Origin: Agromyces sp. SYSU T00194
Lineage (GTDB): Bacteria > Actinomycetota > Actinomycetes > Actinomycetales > Microbacteriaceae
Direction: 5' to 3'
Length of the DNA stretch: 64,000 nt
NCBI RefSeq assembly: GCF_040496035.1
Contig: NZ_JBEPJZ010000001.1
Location: 1,736,001-1,800,000 of the forward strand
A program made the translations under genes and the position numbers. The notes beneath the pieces are model-generated. The model was given only the letters and a program-made list of their open reading frames with translations. It made no database searches and was not told the DNA's origin. Shown here in pieces: positions 26,418 through 35,064 of the stretch (position 1 is its first letter; each line of letters starts with the position of its first letter).

Positions 26418-26754
26418 TTCGCGTCTCCGGGCCGATCCGGAACGGGCGCCGAGTTCCCGCCGTCGTTCTCCGCATGGCCCCCAGATTCTCCGACACGCGT
26501 CGGAGAGCGCTTCCTGAGCTCGTTCTCAGAAAGCCATTTCTGGGTCACGAACGCGTCACGACCCCGCATGAATTCTGGGAAAGCGCTTGCGCGAGGCGTC
26601 CGCTGCTGTTAGAAATGTGCATCAAGTGAGATAGCGCTTTCTCACCGATGATCAACGACGATGATCGGAGGCCGATGTTGGCATCAGCACCACCCCGGAC
26701 GGCTCGGCCGTCCGGACCGACCCGCCCTCGGGGCCGCGACCGGGGAGTGCTCGC
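26418..26754 (+). promoter_or_regulatory. Promoter and LacI-type operators of the second CUT1 importer
   Basis: This 337-bp gap holds no gene. Three AGCGCT-centred sites occur: 26506-26511 (flanks GGAG/TCC), AAGCGCTT at 26581-26588, and a near-perfect 20-bp palindrome at 26626-26645 (GTGAGA, TAGCGCTT, TCTCAC). Candidate promoter TTGCGC (26587-26592), 17 bp, TAGAAA (26610-26615): one operator touches the -35 and the next covers the start region, classic repression geometry. The LacI-family regulator at 30204 is the likely partner. A 7-bp-arm hairpin (CTCCGAC at 26488) lies just before the first box. Confidence 0.7.
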
Positions 26755-27702
26755 ATGAGCGCGCTCGGCGAGCTGCGGCGCATGAAGGGCACGGGCGACG
26801 GCCCCGCGCCCGCCACGTCACGCGGGCGGAAGCAGAACCGGGCGGCGTTCCTGTTCCTCGCTCCGTGGTTCCTCGGGCTCTTCCTGATCACCGTCGGGCC
26901 GATGGCCGCATCGCTCGTGCTCTCGTTCACCCGCTACAACCTGTTGAGCCCGCCGCGGTTCAACGGCATCGACAACATCGTCCGCATGTTCGAGGACGAC
27001 CGGCTGCACACGTCGATCGAGGTCACGTTCTCGTACGTGTTCATCTCGGTGCCGCTGCAGCTCGCCCTCGCGCTGCTGCTGGCCGTGGTGCTCGACCGCG
27101 GCCTGCGCGGGCTGTCGTTCTACCGCTCGGCGTTCTACCTGCCGTCGCTGCTCGGCGCGAGCGTCGCGATCGCGATGCTCTGGCGGCAGATCTTCGGCGT
27201 CGACGGCCTGGTCAACCAAGTGCTCGCCGTCTTCGGCATCGAGGGGCAGGGCTGGATCTCGAGCCCCGACACGGCACTCGGCACGCTCATGATCCTGAAC
27301 GTCTGGACCTTCGGTTCGCCCATGGTGATCTTCCTCGCCGGGCTCCGGCAGATCCCGGTCATGTACTACGAGGCGGCTTCCGTCGACGGGGCCGGACGCT
27401 GGCAGCAGTTCTGGCGCATCACGATGCCGATGCTCACGCCGATCATCTTCTTCAACCTGATCCTCCAGATCATCGGCGCGTTCCAGTCGTTCACCCAGGC
27501 GTACATCGTCTCGGGCGGCACCGGCGGCCCGATCGACTCGACGCTCTTCTACACGCTGTACCTCTACGACCGCGGCTTCGCGAACCTCGACATGGGGTAC
27601 GCGTCCGCGATGGCCTGGCTGCTGCTGGTCATCATCGCCGCATTCACCGCGCTCAACTTCTGGGCCTCGAAGTATTGGGTCTTCTACGATGACCAGGACT
27701 GA
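26755..27702 (+). CDS. CUT1 sugar ABC importer permease (MalF-like)
   Basis: 315-residue permease with six membrane segments after a basic N-terminus (MKGTGDGPAPATSRGRKQNR). The ATPase-contact loop is YYEAASVDGAGRWQQFWRIT. Here the permeases precede the binding-protein gene, unlike the other two CUT1 sets in the window. The 3' end overlaps the next permease by 14 nt. Under the AGCGCT operators. Confidence 0.93.
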   Translation: MSALGELRRMKGTGDGPAPATSRGRKQNRAAFLFLAPWFLGLFLITVGPMAASLVLSFTRYNLLSPPRFNGIDNIVRMFEDDRLHTSIEVTFSYVFISVPLQLALALLLAVVLDRGLRGLSFYRSAFYLPSLLGASVAIAMLWRQIFGVDGLVNQVLAVFGIEGQGWISSPDTALGTLMILNVWTFGSPMVIFLAGLRQIPVMYYEAASVDGAGRWQQFWRITMPMLTPIIFFNLILQIIGAFQSFTQAYIVSGGTGGPIDSTLFYTLYLYDRGFANLDMGYASAMAWLLLVIIAAFTALNFWASKYWVFYDDQD

Positions 27703-28624
27703 CACCGTGACCGATCCCGAACCCCTGACCGAGTCGGTCGTGACGGCGCTGCCGGCGGACGACGTGCGGGAGGCGAGACGCCGCCGACGAGTGTTCCGAC
27801 GCCCCCTGCTCAGCCTGCTGCGCCACGCGCTGCTCATCATCGCCGCGGTGCTCATGCTCTACCCGGTGATCTGGATGGTCGTGAGCTCGCTCCGGCCGAC
27901 CGAGGTGATCTTCCGGGAGCCGGGCATCATCCTTGACAGCTTCGAGGTGTCGAACTACGTCGACGGGTGGAACGCGCTGTCGTACCCGTTCAACGTGTAC
28001 CTGCTGAACTCGTCGCTGGTCGTGCTCGGATGCATCGTCGGCAACCTGGTCTCGTGCTCGCTGGCGGCCTACGCGTTCGCCCGCCTCGAGTTCACGGCGA
28101 AGCGGCTCTGGTTCGCGATCATGCTCGTGTCGATCATGCTCCCGATCCACGTGATCATCGTGCCGCAGTACGTGATGTTCTCCCAGGTCGGCTGGGTCAA
28201 CACGTTCCTGCCGCTGATCGTGCCGAAGCTGCTCGCGACCGACGCGTTCTTCGTCTTCCTGATGGTGCAGTTCATCCGCGGCATCCCGCGCGAGCTCGAC
28301 GAGGCCGCCCGCATCGACGGCGCCGGCCACTTCCGCATCTACGCGCAGGTGATCCTGCCGCTCATGGTGCCGGCCCTCGCGACGGCCGCGATCTTCACCT
28401 TCATCTGGACCTGGAACGACTTCTTCAGCCAGCTCATCTACCTGACGAAGCCCGACCTGTACACCGTCCCGCTCGCGCTGCGCGCGTTCGTGGACGCGGA
28501 CAGCGCGACGAACTTCGGCGAGATGTTCGCCATGAGCGTCGTGGCGCTGCTGCCGATCTTCCTGATCTTCCTCTTCGGCCAGCGATTCCTGATCAAGGGC
28601 ATCGCGACGACGGGGATCAAGTGA
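27689..28624 (+). CDS. CUT1 sugar ABC importer permease (MalG-like)
   Basis: 311-residue partner permease with a 45-residue cytoplasmic N-terminus ending in an Arg cluster (EARRRRRVFRRP), then six segments. The contact loop is ELDEAARIDGAGHFRIYAQV. Ends GQRFLIKGIATTGIK, the usual MalG-family C-terminus. Ninety-two bases separate it from the binding-protein gene, which has its own ribosome site. Confidence 0.93.
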   Translation: MTRTDTVTDPEPLTESVVTALPADDVREARRRRRVFRRPLLSLLRHALLIIAAVLMLYPVIWMVVSSLRPTEVIFREPGIILDSFEVSNYVDGWNALSYPFNVYLLNSSLVVLGCIVGNLVSCSLAAYAFARLEFTAKRLWFAIMLVSIMLPIHVIIVPQYVMFSQVGWVNTFLPLIVPKLLATDAFFVFLMVQFIRGIPRELDEAARIDGAGHFRIYAQVILPLMVPALATAAIFTFIWTWNDFFSQLIYLTKPDLYTVPLALRAFVDADSATNFGEMFAMSVVALLPIFLIFLFGQRFLIKGIATTGIK

Positions 28625-28716
28625 CCGGGCCCGCCGGTCACGACGGCCGGGCGCCCGGACGCGCCCGCCGCTCCACCCGCACCGCACCATCCGCACACAC
28701 CGAAAGGACGCATCAC

Positions 28717-30024
28717 ATGCGAGGCATCACACGCCGCACCACCGTTGCCGCGGCGGCCCTGGGGGCAGCAGCGACGCTCGCCCTCACCGCCTGCGCCGGC
28801 GGCGGCTCGACCGGGGAGCAGGAGCTCTCCGACGAGCCGGTCACCCTCACCTTCACCTGGTGGGGCAACGACACCCGTCACGAGATCACGGAGCAGCTCA
28901 TCGAGGTGTTCGAGGAGCAGAACCCGAACATCACGGTCGAGCCGCAGTACACCGACTGGTCGGGCTACTGGGACAAGCTGTCGACCTCGGTCGCCGCCGG
29001 CGACATCCCCGACATCATCCAGATGGACGAGAAGCAGCTCTCGACGTACGCTGCCAACGGCGTGCTGCTCGACCTCGGCTCGCTCGAGTCGCTGGACACC
29101 GGCGACTTCCCGGCGGCGGTGCTCGGCACGGGCGCGCTCGACGGCACCCAGTACGGCATCCCGGTGGGCATCAACTCCTACACCTACATGGCGAACCTCG
29201 ACCTGCTCGACGAGTACGGCATCGAGCTGCCCGACGACACCACGTGGACGTGGGACGAGTTCGTCGCGACCGCCCAGGCCGTCAGCGACGCGAGCGGCGG
29301 CGACGTCGTGGGCTCGCAGTCGTGGGGCTTCGAGGACGGCGGCCTCAAGAACTGGCTGCGCCAGCAGGGCAGCGACCTCTACTCGGCCGACGGCGGCATC
29401 GCCGCGACCGAGGAGGACCTCGCCTCGTGGTGGCAGTTCCTGCTCGACTCGACCGACGCGGGCGCGCTGCCCGACCCGTCGGCGACCATCGAGCGCGAGG
29501 CCGGCGGCCTGGCGGAGTCGTTCACGGCGACCAACGAGTCGGCCTTCGGCCCGTGGTGGTCGAACCAGGTGCAGGCGCTGCGCGACGCGAGCGGCCAGAA
29601 CCTCGTCGCCCTGCGCGTGCCGGGCTCGGCCGACGGCTCGCCGTACTACAAGCCGTCCATGTTCTGGTCGGCCTCATCGAAGACCGAGCACCCCGCGGAG
29701 GTCGCGCTGTTCCTCGACTTCCTCGCCAACAGCGAGGACGCCGCGGACCTGCTGCTGACCGAGCGCGGCGTCCCCGCGAACGAGGCGATCCGCGCCTACG
29801 TGACCCCGCAGCTGGACGAGGTCAACAAGTCGGTCGTCGAGTACCTCGACGCGCTGGCTCCCGAGGTCGGCGACGCGCCGCCCGCCACGCCCCCGGGTGG
29901 CGGCGCGATCGAGGACGTCATCGACCAGAACACCCAGAAGGTGCTGTTCGGCGAGCTGACCCCGGAGGAGGCGGCCGCCGCCTTCATCGAGGAACTGCAG
30001 CGCGCGCTCGACGACGCGATGTGA
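28717..30024 (+). CDS. CUT1 sugar ABC importer, substrate-binding lipoprotein
   Basis: 435-residue solute-binding protein. Twin-Arg-like n-region (MRGITRRTTVAAAALGAAAT) and a lipobox LTAC with Cys near residue 26. VTLTFTWWGNDTRHEITEQL and AAGDIPDIIQMDEKQLSTYA are typical of CUT1 sugar-binding proteins; the ligand cannot be predicted. GAAAGGA lies upstream of the ATG at 28717. Last gene of the importer operon, followed by a 14-bp-stem terminator and then the fused LacI regulator. Confidence 0.93.
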   Translation: MRGITRRTTVAAAALGAAATLALTACAGGGSTGEQELSDEPVTLTFTWWGNDTRHEITEQLIEVFEEQNPNITVEPQYTDWSGYWDKLSTSVAAGDIPDIIQMDEKQLSTYAANGVLLDLGSLESLDTGDFPAAVLGTGALDGTQYGIPVGINSYTYMANLDLLDEYGIELPDDTTWTWDEFVATAQAVSDASGGDVVGSQSWGFEDGGLKNWLRQQGSDLYSADGGIAATEEDLASWWQFLLDSTDAGALPDPSATIEREAGGLAESFTATNESAFGPWWSNQVQALRDASGQNLVALRVPGSADGSPYYKPSMFWSASSKTEHPAEVALFLDFLANSEDAADLLLTERGVPANEAIRAYVTPQLDEVNKSVVEYLDALAPEVGDAPPATPPGGGAIEDVIDQNTQKVLFGELTPEEAAAAFIEELQRALDDAM

Positions 30025-30063
30025 CGACCTCCCACTGACGACGGTTCCTCCCGGGCCGTCTCG

Positions 30064-30099
30064 GAGCGGCTGCCGCGATGCCTGACGCGGCAGCCGCTC
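30064..30099 (+). terminator. Terminator hairpin after the importer operon
   Basis: GAGCGGCTGCCGCG (30064-30077) pairs perfectly with CGCGGCAGCCGCTC (30086-30099), 8-nt loop, followed by a short T/C-rich stretch. Confidence 0.8.
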
Positions 30100-30112
30100 G
30101 CCTTCCTCGGCG

Positions 30113-30181
30113 GAAATCGCTTTCACCTGCGATTTCGCGCCCAGAGGCGCCGCTCGGCGCTAGAATCCGGTAAACGATTTC
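30113..30181 (+). promoter_or_regulatory. Promoter and CG-centred operators of the fused LacI regulator
   Basis: GAAATCGCTTTC (30113-30124), GCGATTTCGC (30129-30138) and TAAACGATTTC (30171-30181) are three CG-centred imperfect palindromes around a -10 TAGAAT (30161-30166). They resemble, but do not equal, the AGCGCT sites in front of the importer, so the regulator probably controls itself as well. Confidence 0.55.
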
Positions 30182-30203
30182 TGATCCCCAGCGGAGGAAA
30201 CCC

Positions 30204-32069
30204 GTGACGCACACCTCGCCCCGACCGGTCACGATCGCGCAGGTGGCCGCCTTCGCGGGCGTGTCCCAAGCATCGGTCTCGCGAGTGCTCAACCGCAACC
30301 AGACCGTCGACCCCGCCATCGCCGCGAAGGTGCGCGACGCGGTCGAGAAGCTCAACTACTCGCCCAGCCCCGCGGCACGCAACCTCGTGCGCGGACGCAG
30401 CAACACCATCGCCCTGGTCGTGCCCGACCTCGAGAACCCGATGTTCCAGGGCGTGCTCAAGGGGCTCAGTCGCGCGGCCTACGCCGACGGCTACCGCGTC
30501 CTCGTCGCCGACACCGCAGAACGGGTGGGCGACGAGGAGGAGGTCGTGCTGGAGGCCCGGTCGCGCTGCGACGCGCTCGTGCTCGTCGCCCCGCGCATGT
30601 CGGACGAGCGGCTCGAGACGCTGGTCGGCCGCGTCGGCCCCGTGGTGGTCGTGAACCGCCCGGTCGCCGGGGACCCCGCGGCGGAGCTCTCGGTCGACTA
30701 CGAGAGCGGCATCCGCGCCCTGGGGGAGCACCTCATCTCGCTGGGGCACGTGCGCATCGCCTACCTCTCCGGCCCGCCCCAGTCGTACGCCGACGTGCTC
30801 CGCCGCCGCGGGCTCGCCGAGCTGGTCGCCAGGCACCCGGGCTTCGAGGTCATCGACGTCGCCGCCGGCTCGCAGGTCGAGGACGGATACCGGGCGGCCG
30901 ACGCCGTGCTCGCGTCCGGCGCGACCGGCGCGATCGCGTTCAACGACCTCGCGGCGCTCGGCCTGCTCGCCCGCCTTCGCGAGGTCGGCGTCGACGTCCC
31001 CGGCGAGATCTCGGTCGCCGGCATCGACGACATCCCACTCTCGCGCTTCTCCGCACCGTCGCTCACGACCATGTCGGTGCCCCGCGTCGAGATCGGCGAA
31101 CAGGCCTGGCAACGGCTCAAGGGCGCGATCGCGGGCGCCGTGGCGACGCATCCGCTCTCCTATCGTCCCATCCTCGAGGTGCGCGGCAGCACCGGGCCCG
31201 CCCCCGAGGCGACCGGCTGGCTGAGCCCCGGCCGACCGCTGCTGCGCATCGGCGACGGCGTGGTCGCGCGATACGAGGAGGGCACGACGATCGACTCCGT
31301 GCTCTCGCCACGCCCGTTCCTGCACCCGGTCGAGACGCTCGGCGGCGTGCGCGTCACCGACAGCCACCCGACCGACCACCTGCACCACTTCGGCATCGGG
31401 GTGGCGCTGCCCGACATCAACGGCACGTCGTACTGGGGCGGGCGCACCTACATGCCCGAGGTCGGCTCGGTCATGCTCGAGAACCAGGGACGCCAGCGGC
31501 GCGACGAACTACACGTCGACGGCGAGACGCTCACCGAGCGCCTCACCTGGATCGACGAGCGCAACGTCGCGCAGCTCAGCGAGGTGCGCACCCTCACCGG
31601 ATCGCCTGTGCGCGTGGGCGAGGGAGACGCCTGGGTGCTGCGCTGGCGCACCGTGCTCACGGCGAACTTCGGCGCGCTCGACTTCGGTTCGCCCGCCACC
31701 AACGGGCGCGAGGGTGCCGGGTACGGCGGCATCTTCTGGCGCTTCCCCGAGTGGAGGGCGATCGTGGTCACCGCCGACGGCATCGGCGAGGAGCTCGGCC
31801 ACGGCTCGCGCTCGCCCTGGTTCGCCGTCGTCGACCCCGAGCGGAAGGCGACCGTGCTCATGCTCCAGCCGGGAGGCGCCCCGCTGCCCTGGTTCGCCAG
31901 GGTCGCCGAGTACGTCGGCATCGGGCCGGCGCTCGCGTGGGACGAGGTGCTGCACGTGCCCGAGGGCGGCACCGTCGAGCTGGGCCTCGACGCGCTGCTG
32001 ATCGACCGGGTCATCACCGACCCCGACGAGCTCGCGGGGCTCGCCGGGCGCCTCGCCGCCGATGACTGA
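30204..32069 (+). CDS. LacI regulator fused to a DUF6807/PmoA-like domain
   Basis: 621-residue, two-part protein. Residues 1-337 are a complete LacI regulator: HTH TIAQVAAFAGVSQASVSRVL, hinge YSPSPAARNLVRGRSNTIAL, periplasmic-binding-protein-like sensor, and the canonical C-terminal end ILEVRGSTGPAPE. Residues about 345-621 resemble the DUF6807 (PmoA-like) family: RPFLHPVETLGGVRVTDSHP, DHLHHFGIG, YGGIFWRFPEW. Ordinary LacI proteins stop near residue 340. GTG at 30204 follows GGAGGAAA. The stop overlaps the next gene by 8 nt. The extra domain may sense or process the sugar derivative made by the Gfo/Idh/MocA enzyme; its activity is not known. One continuous frame with no internal ribosome site, so the fusion looks real. 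Confidence 0.85.
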   Translation: MTHTSPRPVTIAQVAAFAGVSQASVSRVLNRNQTVDPAIAAKVRDAVEKLNYSPSPAARNLVRGRSNTIALVVPDLENPMFQGVLKGLSRAAYADGYRVLVADTAERVGDEEEVVLEARSRCDALVLVAPRMSDERLETLVGRVGPVVVVNRPVAGDPAAELSVDYESGIRALGEHLISLGHVRIAYLSGPPQSYADVLRRRGLAELVARHPGFEVIDVAAGSQVEDGYRAADAVLASGATGAIAFNDLAALGLLARLREVGVDVPGEISVAGIDDIPLSRFSAPSLTTMSVPRVEIGEQAWQRLKGAIAGAVATHPLSYRPILEVRGSTGPAPEATGWLSPGRPLLRIGDGVVARYEEGTTIDSVLSPRPFLHPVETLGGVRVTDSHPTDHLHHFGIGVALPDINGTSYWGGRTYMPEVGSVMLENQGRQRRDELHVDGETLTERLTWIDERNVAQLSEVRTLTGSPVRVGEGDAWVLRWRTVLTANFGALDFGSPATNGREGAGYGGIFWRFPEWRAIVVTADGIGEELGHGSRSPWFAVVDPERKATVLMLQPGGAPLPWFARVAEYVGIGPALAWDEVLHVPEGGTVELGLDALLIDRVITDPDELAGLAGRLAADD

Positions 32070-33216
32070 GCGGATGCCGCCGGCCCACGCGCCGGGCGAG
32101 CCGACGCGCATCGGGGTCGCCGGCATCCACGGACACGGCGCGACCCACGTCGCCGAGGCGCTGCGGCTCGAGCGCGCCGGGCGCGCACGCCTGGTCGCGG
32201 TCGCCGACCACCGGGCGCCCGACGTCGCGGTCGGCGACGCCGCCCTCTTCGCGGACGCTGCCGCGATGATCGCCGACGCAGACCTCGACGTGGTCGTGCT
32301 GTCGACGCCCATCCACACACACGTGCCGCTCGCGCGCGCCGCGCTCGCCGGGGGCGCGCACGTGCTGCTCGAGAAGCCGCCCGCGCCGTCGCTCGTCGAG
32401 CTCGAGGAGCTCGCCGCCGCCGCCCGCGCCGCCGAACGCGCGGTGCAGGTCGGGTTCCAGAGCCTCGGCTCGGCGGGGGTCGACGCCGTTCGCGCGCTCG
32501 CCGCGGGCGGGGCAGTCGGCGAGGTGCGCGCGTACGGGGCGCTCGGCACCTGGGTGCGCGCGGTCGACTACTGGACCCGCAGCGACTGGGCGGGCCGCCG
32601 CGAACTCGACGGGGTGCCCGTCGTGGACGGCGCGGTCACGAACCCGCTCGCGCACGCGGTCGCGACGGCGCTCGCCGTGGCGGGCGCCACCGGCGCCGAG
32701 GACATCGCGTCCGTCGAGCTCGACCTGCTGCGCGCCAACGACATCGACGCCGACGACACGTCGTCGCTCGTCGTGCGGCTCGCCGACGGACGCTCGCTCG
32801 CCGGCGCGCTCGCCCTCACGGCGTCGCGGCGCAGCGAGCCCTGCGTCACCGTCGAGGGCGAGCTCGGGCGCATCGTGTTCTGGTACACGCTCGACGTGGT
32901 GCAGGTCGTGCGCCCGGGCGAGCCGTTCCCGGAGACCACGCGGCACGAGCGCCGATCGCTGCTCGAGAACCTGGTCGACCACGCGGTCGACGGCGCGGAG
33001 CTGCTCGTGCCGCTCGCCGCGACCGGCGCGTTCACCCGCGTGCTCGATGCCGTGCGCACCGGAGCCGACGCGCGACCGATCGCGTCGGAGCACGTCGAGC
33101 GCGTGCGCGACGGCGACGGCGAGCACCTCGTCGTGCGCGGCCTCGAGCACTGGGCCGCCAGGGTCGTGGCCGAGCAGTCGACGTTCAGCGGGGTCGGGGC
33201 GCCGTTCGCGGGCTGA
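32062..33216 (+). CDS. Gfo/Idh/MocA-family oxidoreductase
   Basis: 384-residue NAD(P)-dependent sugar/cyclitol dehydrogenase family member. Rossmann motif RIGVAGIHGHGATHVAEALR (GxxGxG variant), DLDVVVLSTPIHTHVPLARA, and the catalytic Lys in HVLLEKPPAPS. The usual GGG(A/V)xxDxGxH zinc/substrate motif is replaced by DGAVTNPLAHAVATA. Overlaps the fused regulator by 8 nt (an alternative ATG at 32074 would remove the overlap). Presumably oxidises or reduces the sugar imported by the upstream transporter, alongside the DUF6807 domain. Confidence 0.88.
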   Translation: MTERMPPAHAPGEPTRIGVAGIHGHGATHVAEALRLERAGRARLVAVADHRAPDVAVGDAALFADAAAMIADADLDVVVLSTPIHTHVPLARAALAGGAHVLLEKPPAPSLVELEELAAAARAAERAVQVGFQSLGSAGVDAVRALAAGGAVGEVRAYGALGTWVRAVDYWTRSDWAGRRELDGVPVVDGAVTNPLAHAVATALAVAGATGAEDIASVELDLLRANDIDADDTSSLVVRLADGRSLAGALALTASRRSEPCVTVEGELGRIVFWYTLDVVQVVRPGEPFPETTRHERRSLLENLVDHAVDGAELLVPLAATGAFTRVLDAVRTGADARPIASEHVERVRDGDGEHLVVRGLEHWAARVVAEQSTFSGVGAPFAG

Positions 33217-33256
33217 CCGTCGGAGTCCGGCGGCCGTAGGCATCCGGATTACATAG

Positions 33257-33279
33257 ATAGCCGCGCTATGTTGTAGCCT
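33257..33279 (+). promoter_or_regulatory. Operator and -10 of the marR-MFS operon
   Basis: Palindrome ATAGC-CGC-GCTAT (33257-33269), inside the wider ACATAG...CTATGT repeat (33251-33271), lies directly before TAGCCT (33274-33279), which is six bases from the ATG at 33286. No ribosome site, so the mRNA is probably leaderless. The site fits autoregulation by the MarR protein. Confidence 0.6.
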
Positions 33280-33285
33280 CGTGGC

Positions 33286-33795
33286 ATGCAGGTACCCCAG
33301 CAGACCCCGCGCGAGGTCGAGATCGCGCAGGTCCTCGTCGAGGTCGTGAGCGCCGCGACCCGCCTCACCCGGGTCGCCGCCAAGGCGGCCGGCGGCACCG
33401 AGTCGCCCGCCGTGTGGCGCACCCTGTCGGTGCTGCGCAGCTCCGGGCCGATGCGCCTCGGGGAGCTCGCCGAGGAGAGCCGGGTCTCCCAGCCGACCAT
33501 GACCAAGCTCATCCGCAACCTCGCCGACGCCGAGTGGGTGCGGCGCATCGCCGACCGCGACGACGCGCGCGCCTGGCAGATCGCCATCACGTCGAAGGGG
33601 GAGGCGGCGCTCGAGGAGTGGCGCGAGCGCCTCGGCACCGCCATGCTCCCGCTCTTCACCGACCTCGACCGCGGGCAGGTCGACGCGCTCGCGACCGCGG
33701 CGGCCACCATCAACGCCCATGTGGCCGGGCGCATCGCGCCCCGGGCCGACGTCGACGACGAGGCATCCGCACCCGACGCGGCGGCCCGCAGGTGA
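33286..33795 (+). CDS. MarR-family transcriptional regulator
   Basis: 169-residue winged-helix protein: HTH GELAEESRVSQPTMTKLIRN, wing RRIADRDDARAWQIAITSKG, acidic Ala-rich C-terminus. Overlaps the MFS gene by 4 nt (GTGA) and so is co-produced with it. Likely represses its own operon through the ATAGC palindrome and is released by a compound the transporter exports. Confidence 0.9.
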   Translation: MQVPQQTPREVEIAQVLVEVVSAATRLTRVAAKAAGGTESPAVWRTLSVLRSSGPMRLGELAEESRVSQPTMTKLIRNLADAEWVRRIADRDDARAWQIAITSKGEAALEEWRERLGTAMLPLFTDLDRGQVDALATAAATINAHVAGRIAPRADVDDEASAPDAAARR

Positions 33796-35039
33796 GCGGG
33801 CACGGCACCGCATCCGCTGGAGCCGTGCTCCGCCAGCCGAAGGCCGTGTGGGCCGTCGCCTTCGCCTGCGTGATCGCGTTCATGGGCATCGGGCTCGTCG
33901 ACCCGATCCTGCCGGCCATCGCCGACGGGCTCGACGCGACCCCGACCGAGGCCGAGCTGCTGTTCACCAGCTACCTGCTCGTGACGGGGCTCGCGATGCT
34001 CGGCACGAGCTGGATCTCCAGTCGCATCGGCGCCAAGCGCACGCTGCTCATCGGCCTCGTGCTCGTCGTGGTCTTCGCGGCCGCCGCCGGCCTCTCGCAG
34101 GACGTCGAGTCGATCATCGGGTTCCGCGCCGGCTGGGGGCTCGGCAACGCGCTCTTCATCTCGACGGCGCTCGCCACGATCGTCGGCGCCGCCTCGGGCG
34201 GCTCCGCGTCGGCCATCATCCTGTACGAGGCGGCGCTCGGCCTCGGCATCGCCATCGGGCCGCTGCTCGGCGGGCTGCTCGGCAGCGTCAGCTGGCGCGG
34301 TCCGTTCTTCGGCACGGCCGCCCTCATGGCGATCGGCGTGATCGCACTGCTGGTGTTCCTCCGCGAGGACCCGGCCGCGCCCCGCGAGCCCACCCGGCTC
34401 TCGGCGCCGATCCGCGCCCTGCGCCAGCCGGCGCTCGCCGTGCTCGCGGCCGCCGCGCTCTGCTACAACATCGGCTTCTTCGTGCTGCTGGCGTACTCGC
34501 CGTTCCCGCTGGGGTTCGGTGCGCTGGGTCTCGGCCTCACGTTCTTCGGCTGGGGACTCGGGCTCGCGCTGACCTCGGTGCTCGTCGCCCCGCTGCTGAC
34601 CGCTCGCCTGCGCCGGACCACGGTGCTGCGGCTCGCGCTGCCCCTGCTCGCGCTCGACCTGGTGGCCGCCGGCGTGCTCATCGACGACCCGGCCGCGCTG
34701 GTCGCGTGCATCGTGATCGGCGGGCTCGTCCTCGGCATCGTCAACACCGTGCTGACCGAGTGCGTGATGGAGGCGACCGACCTGCCGCGTTCGGTCGCGT
34801 CGAGCGCGTACTCGGCGGTGCGCTTCCTGGGCGGGGCCGTCGCGCCGCCCGCGGCCGCGGAGCTCGCGCGCGCCTTCGCTCCCGACGTGCCCTACTACGC
34901 GGCGGCGGGCGCCGTGCTCGCCGCCGTGGTGATCGTCGTCGCCGGCGCGCGCGTGCTGCGCCGGGTGGACGGCGAGGGGCCGGCCGCGGAGTCCGCGCTC
35001 GAGGAGGCGCAGGCGATCACCGCCGGCGACGCCACCTGA
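33792..35039 (+). CDS. MFS efflux transporter (12 segments)
   Basis: 415-residue major-facilitator protein. First segment AVAFACVIAFMGIGLVDPIL; motif A GTSWISSRIGAKRTLLIGLV; motif C-like EAALGLGIAIGPLLGGLLGS, which marks drug:proton antiporters. GTG at 33792 is fixed by the GTGA overlap with marR. Convergent with a LacI gene only 25 nt away. Confidence 0.9.
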   Translation: MSGHGTASAGAVLRQPKAVWAVAFACVIAFMGIGLVDPILPAIADGLDATPTEAELLFTSYLLVTGLAMLGTSWISSRIGAKRTLLIGLVLVVVFAAAAGLSQDVESIIGFRAGWGLGNALFISTALATIVGAASGGSASAIILYEAALGLGIAIGPLLGGLLGSVSWRGPFFGTAALMAIGVIALLVFLREDPAAPREPTRLSAPIRALRQPALAVLAAAALCYNIGFFVLLAYSPFPLGFGALGLGLTFFGWGLGLALTSVLVAPLLTARLRRTTVLRLALPLLALDLVAAGVLIDDPAALVACIVIGGLVLGIVNTVLTECVMEATDLPRSVASSAYSAVRFLGGAVAPPAAAELARAFAPDVPYYAAAGAVLAAVVIVVAGARVLRRVDGEGPAAESALEEAQAITAGDAT

Positions 35040-35064
35040 ACGCGCCGCACGAGGTGCGCCCGGC

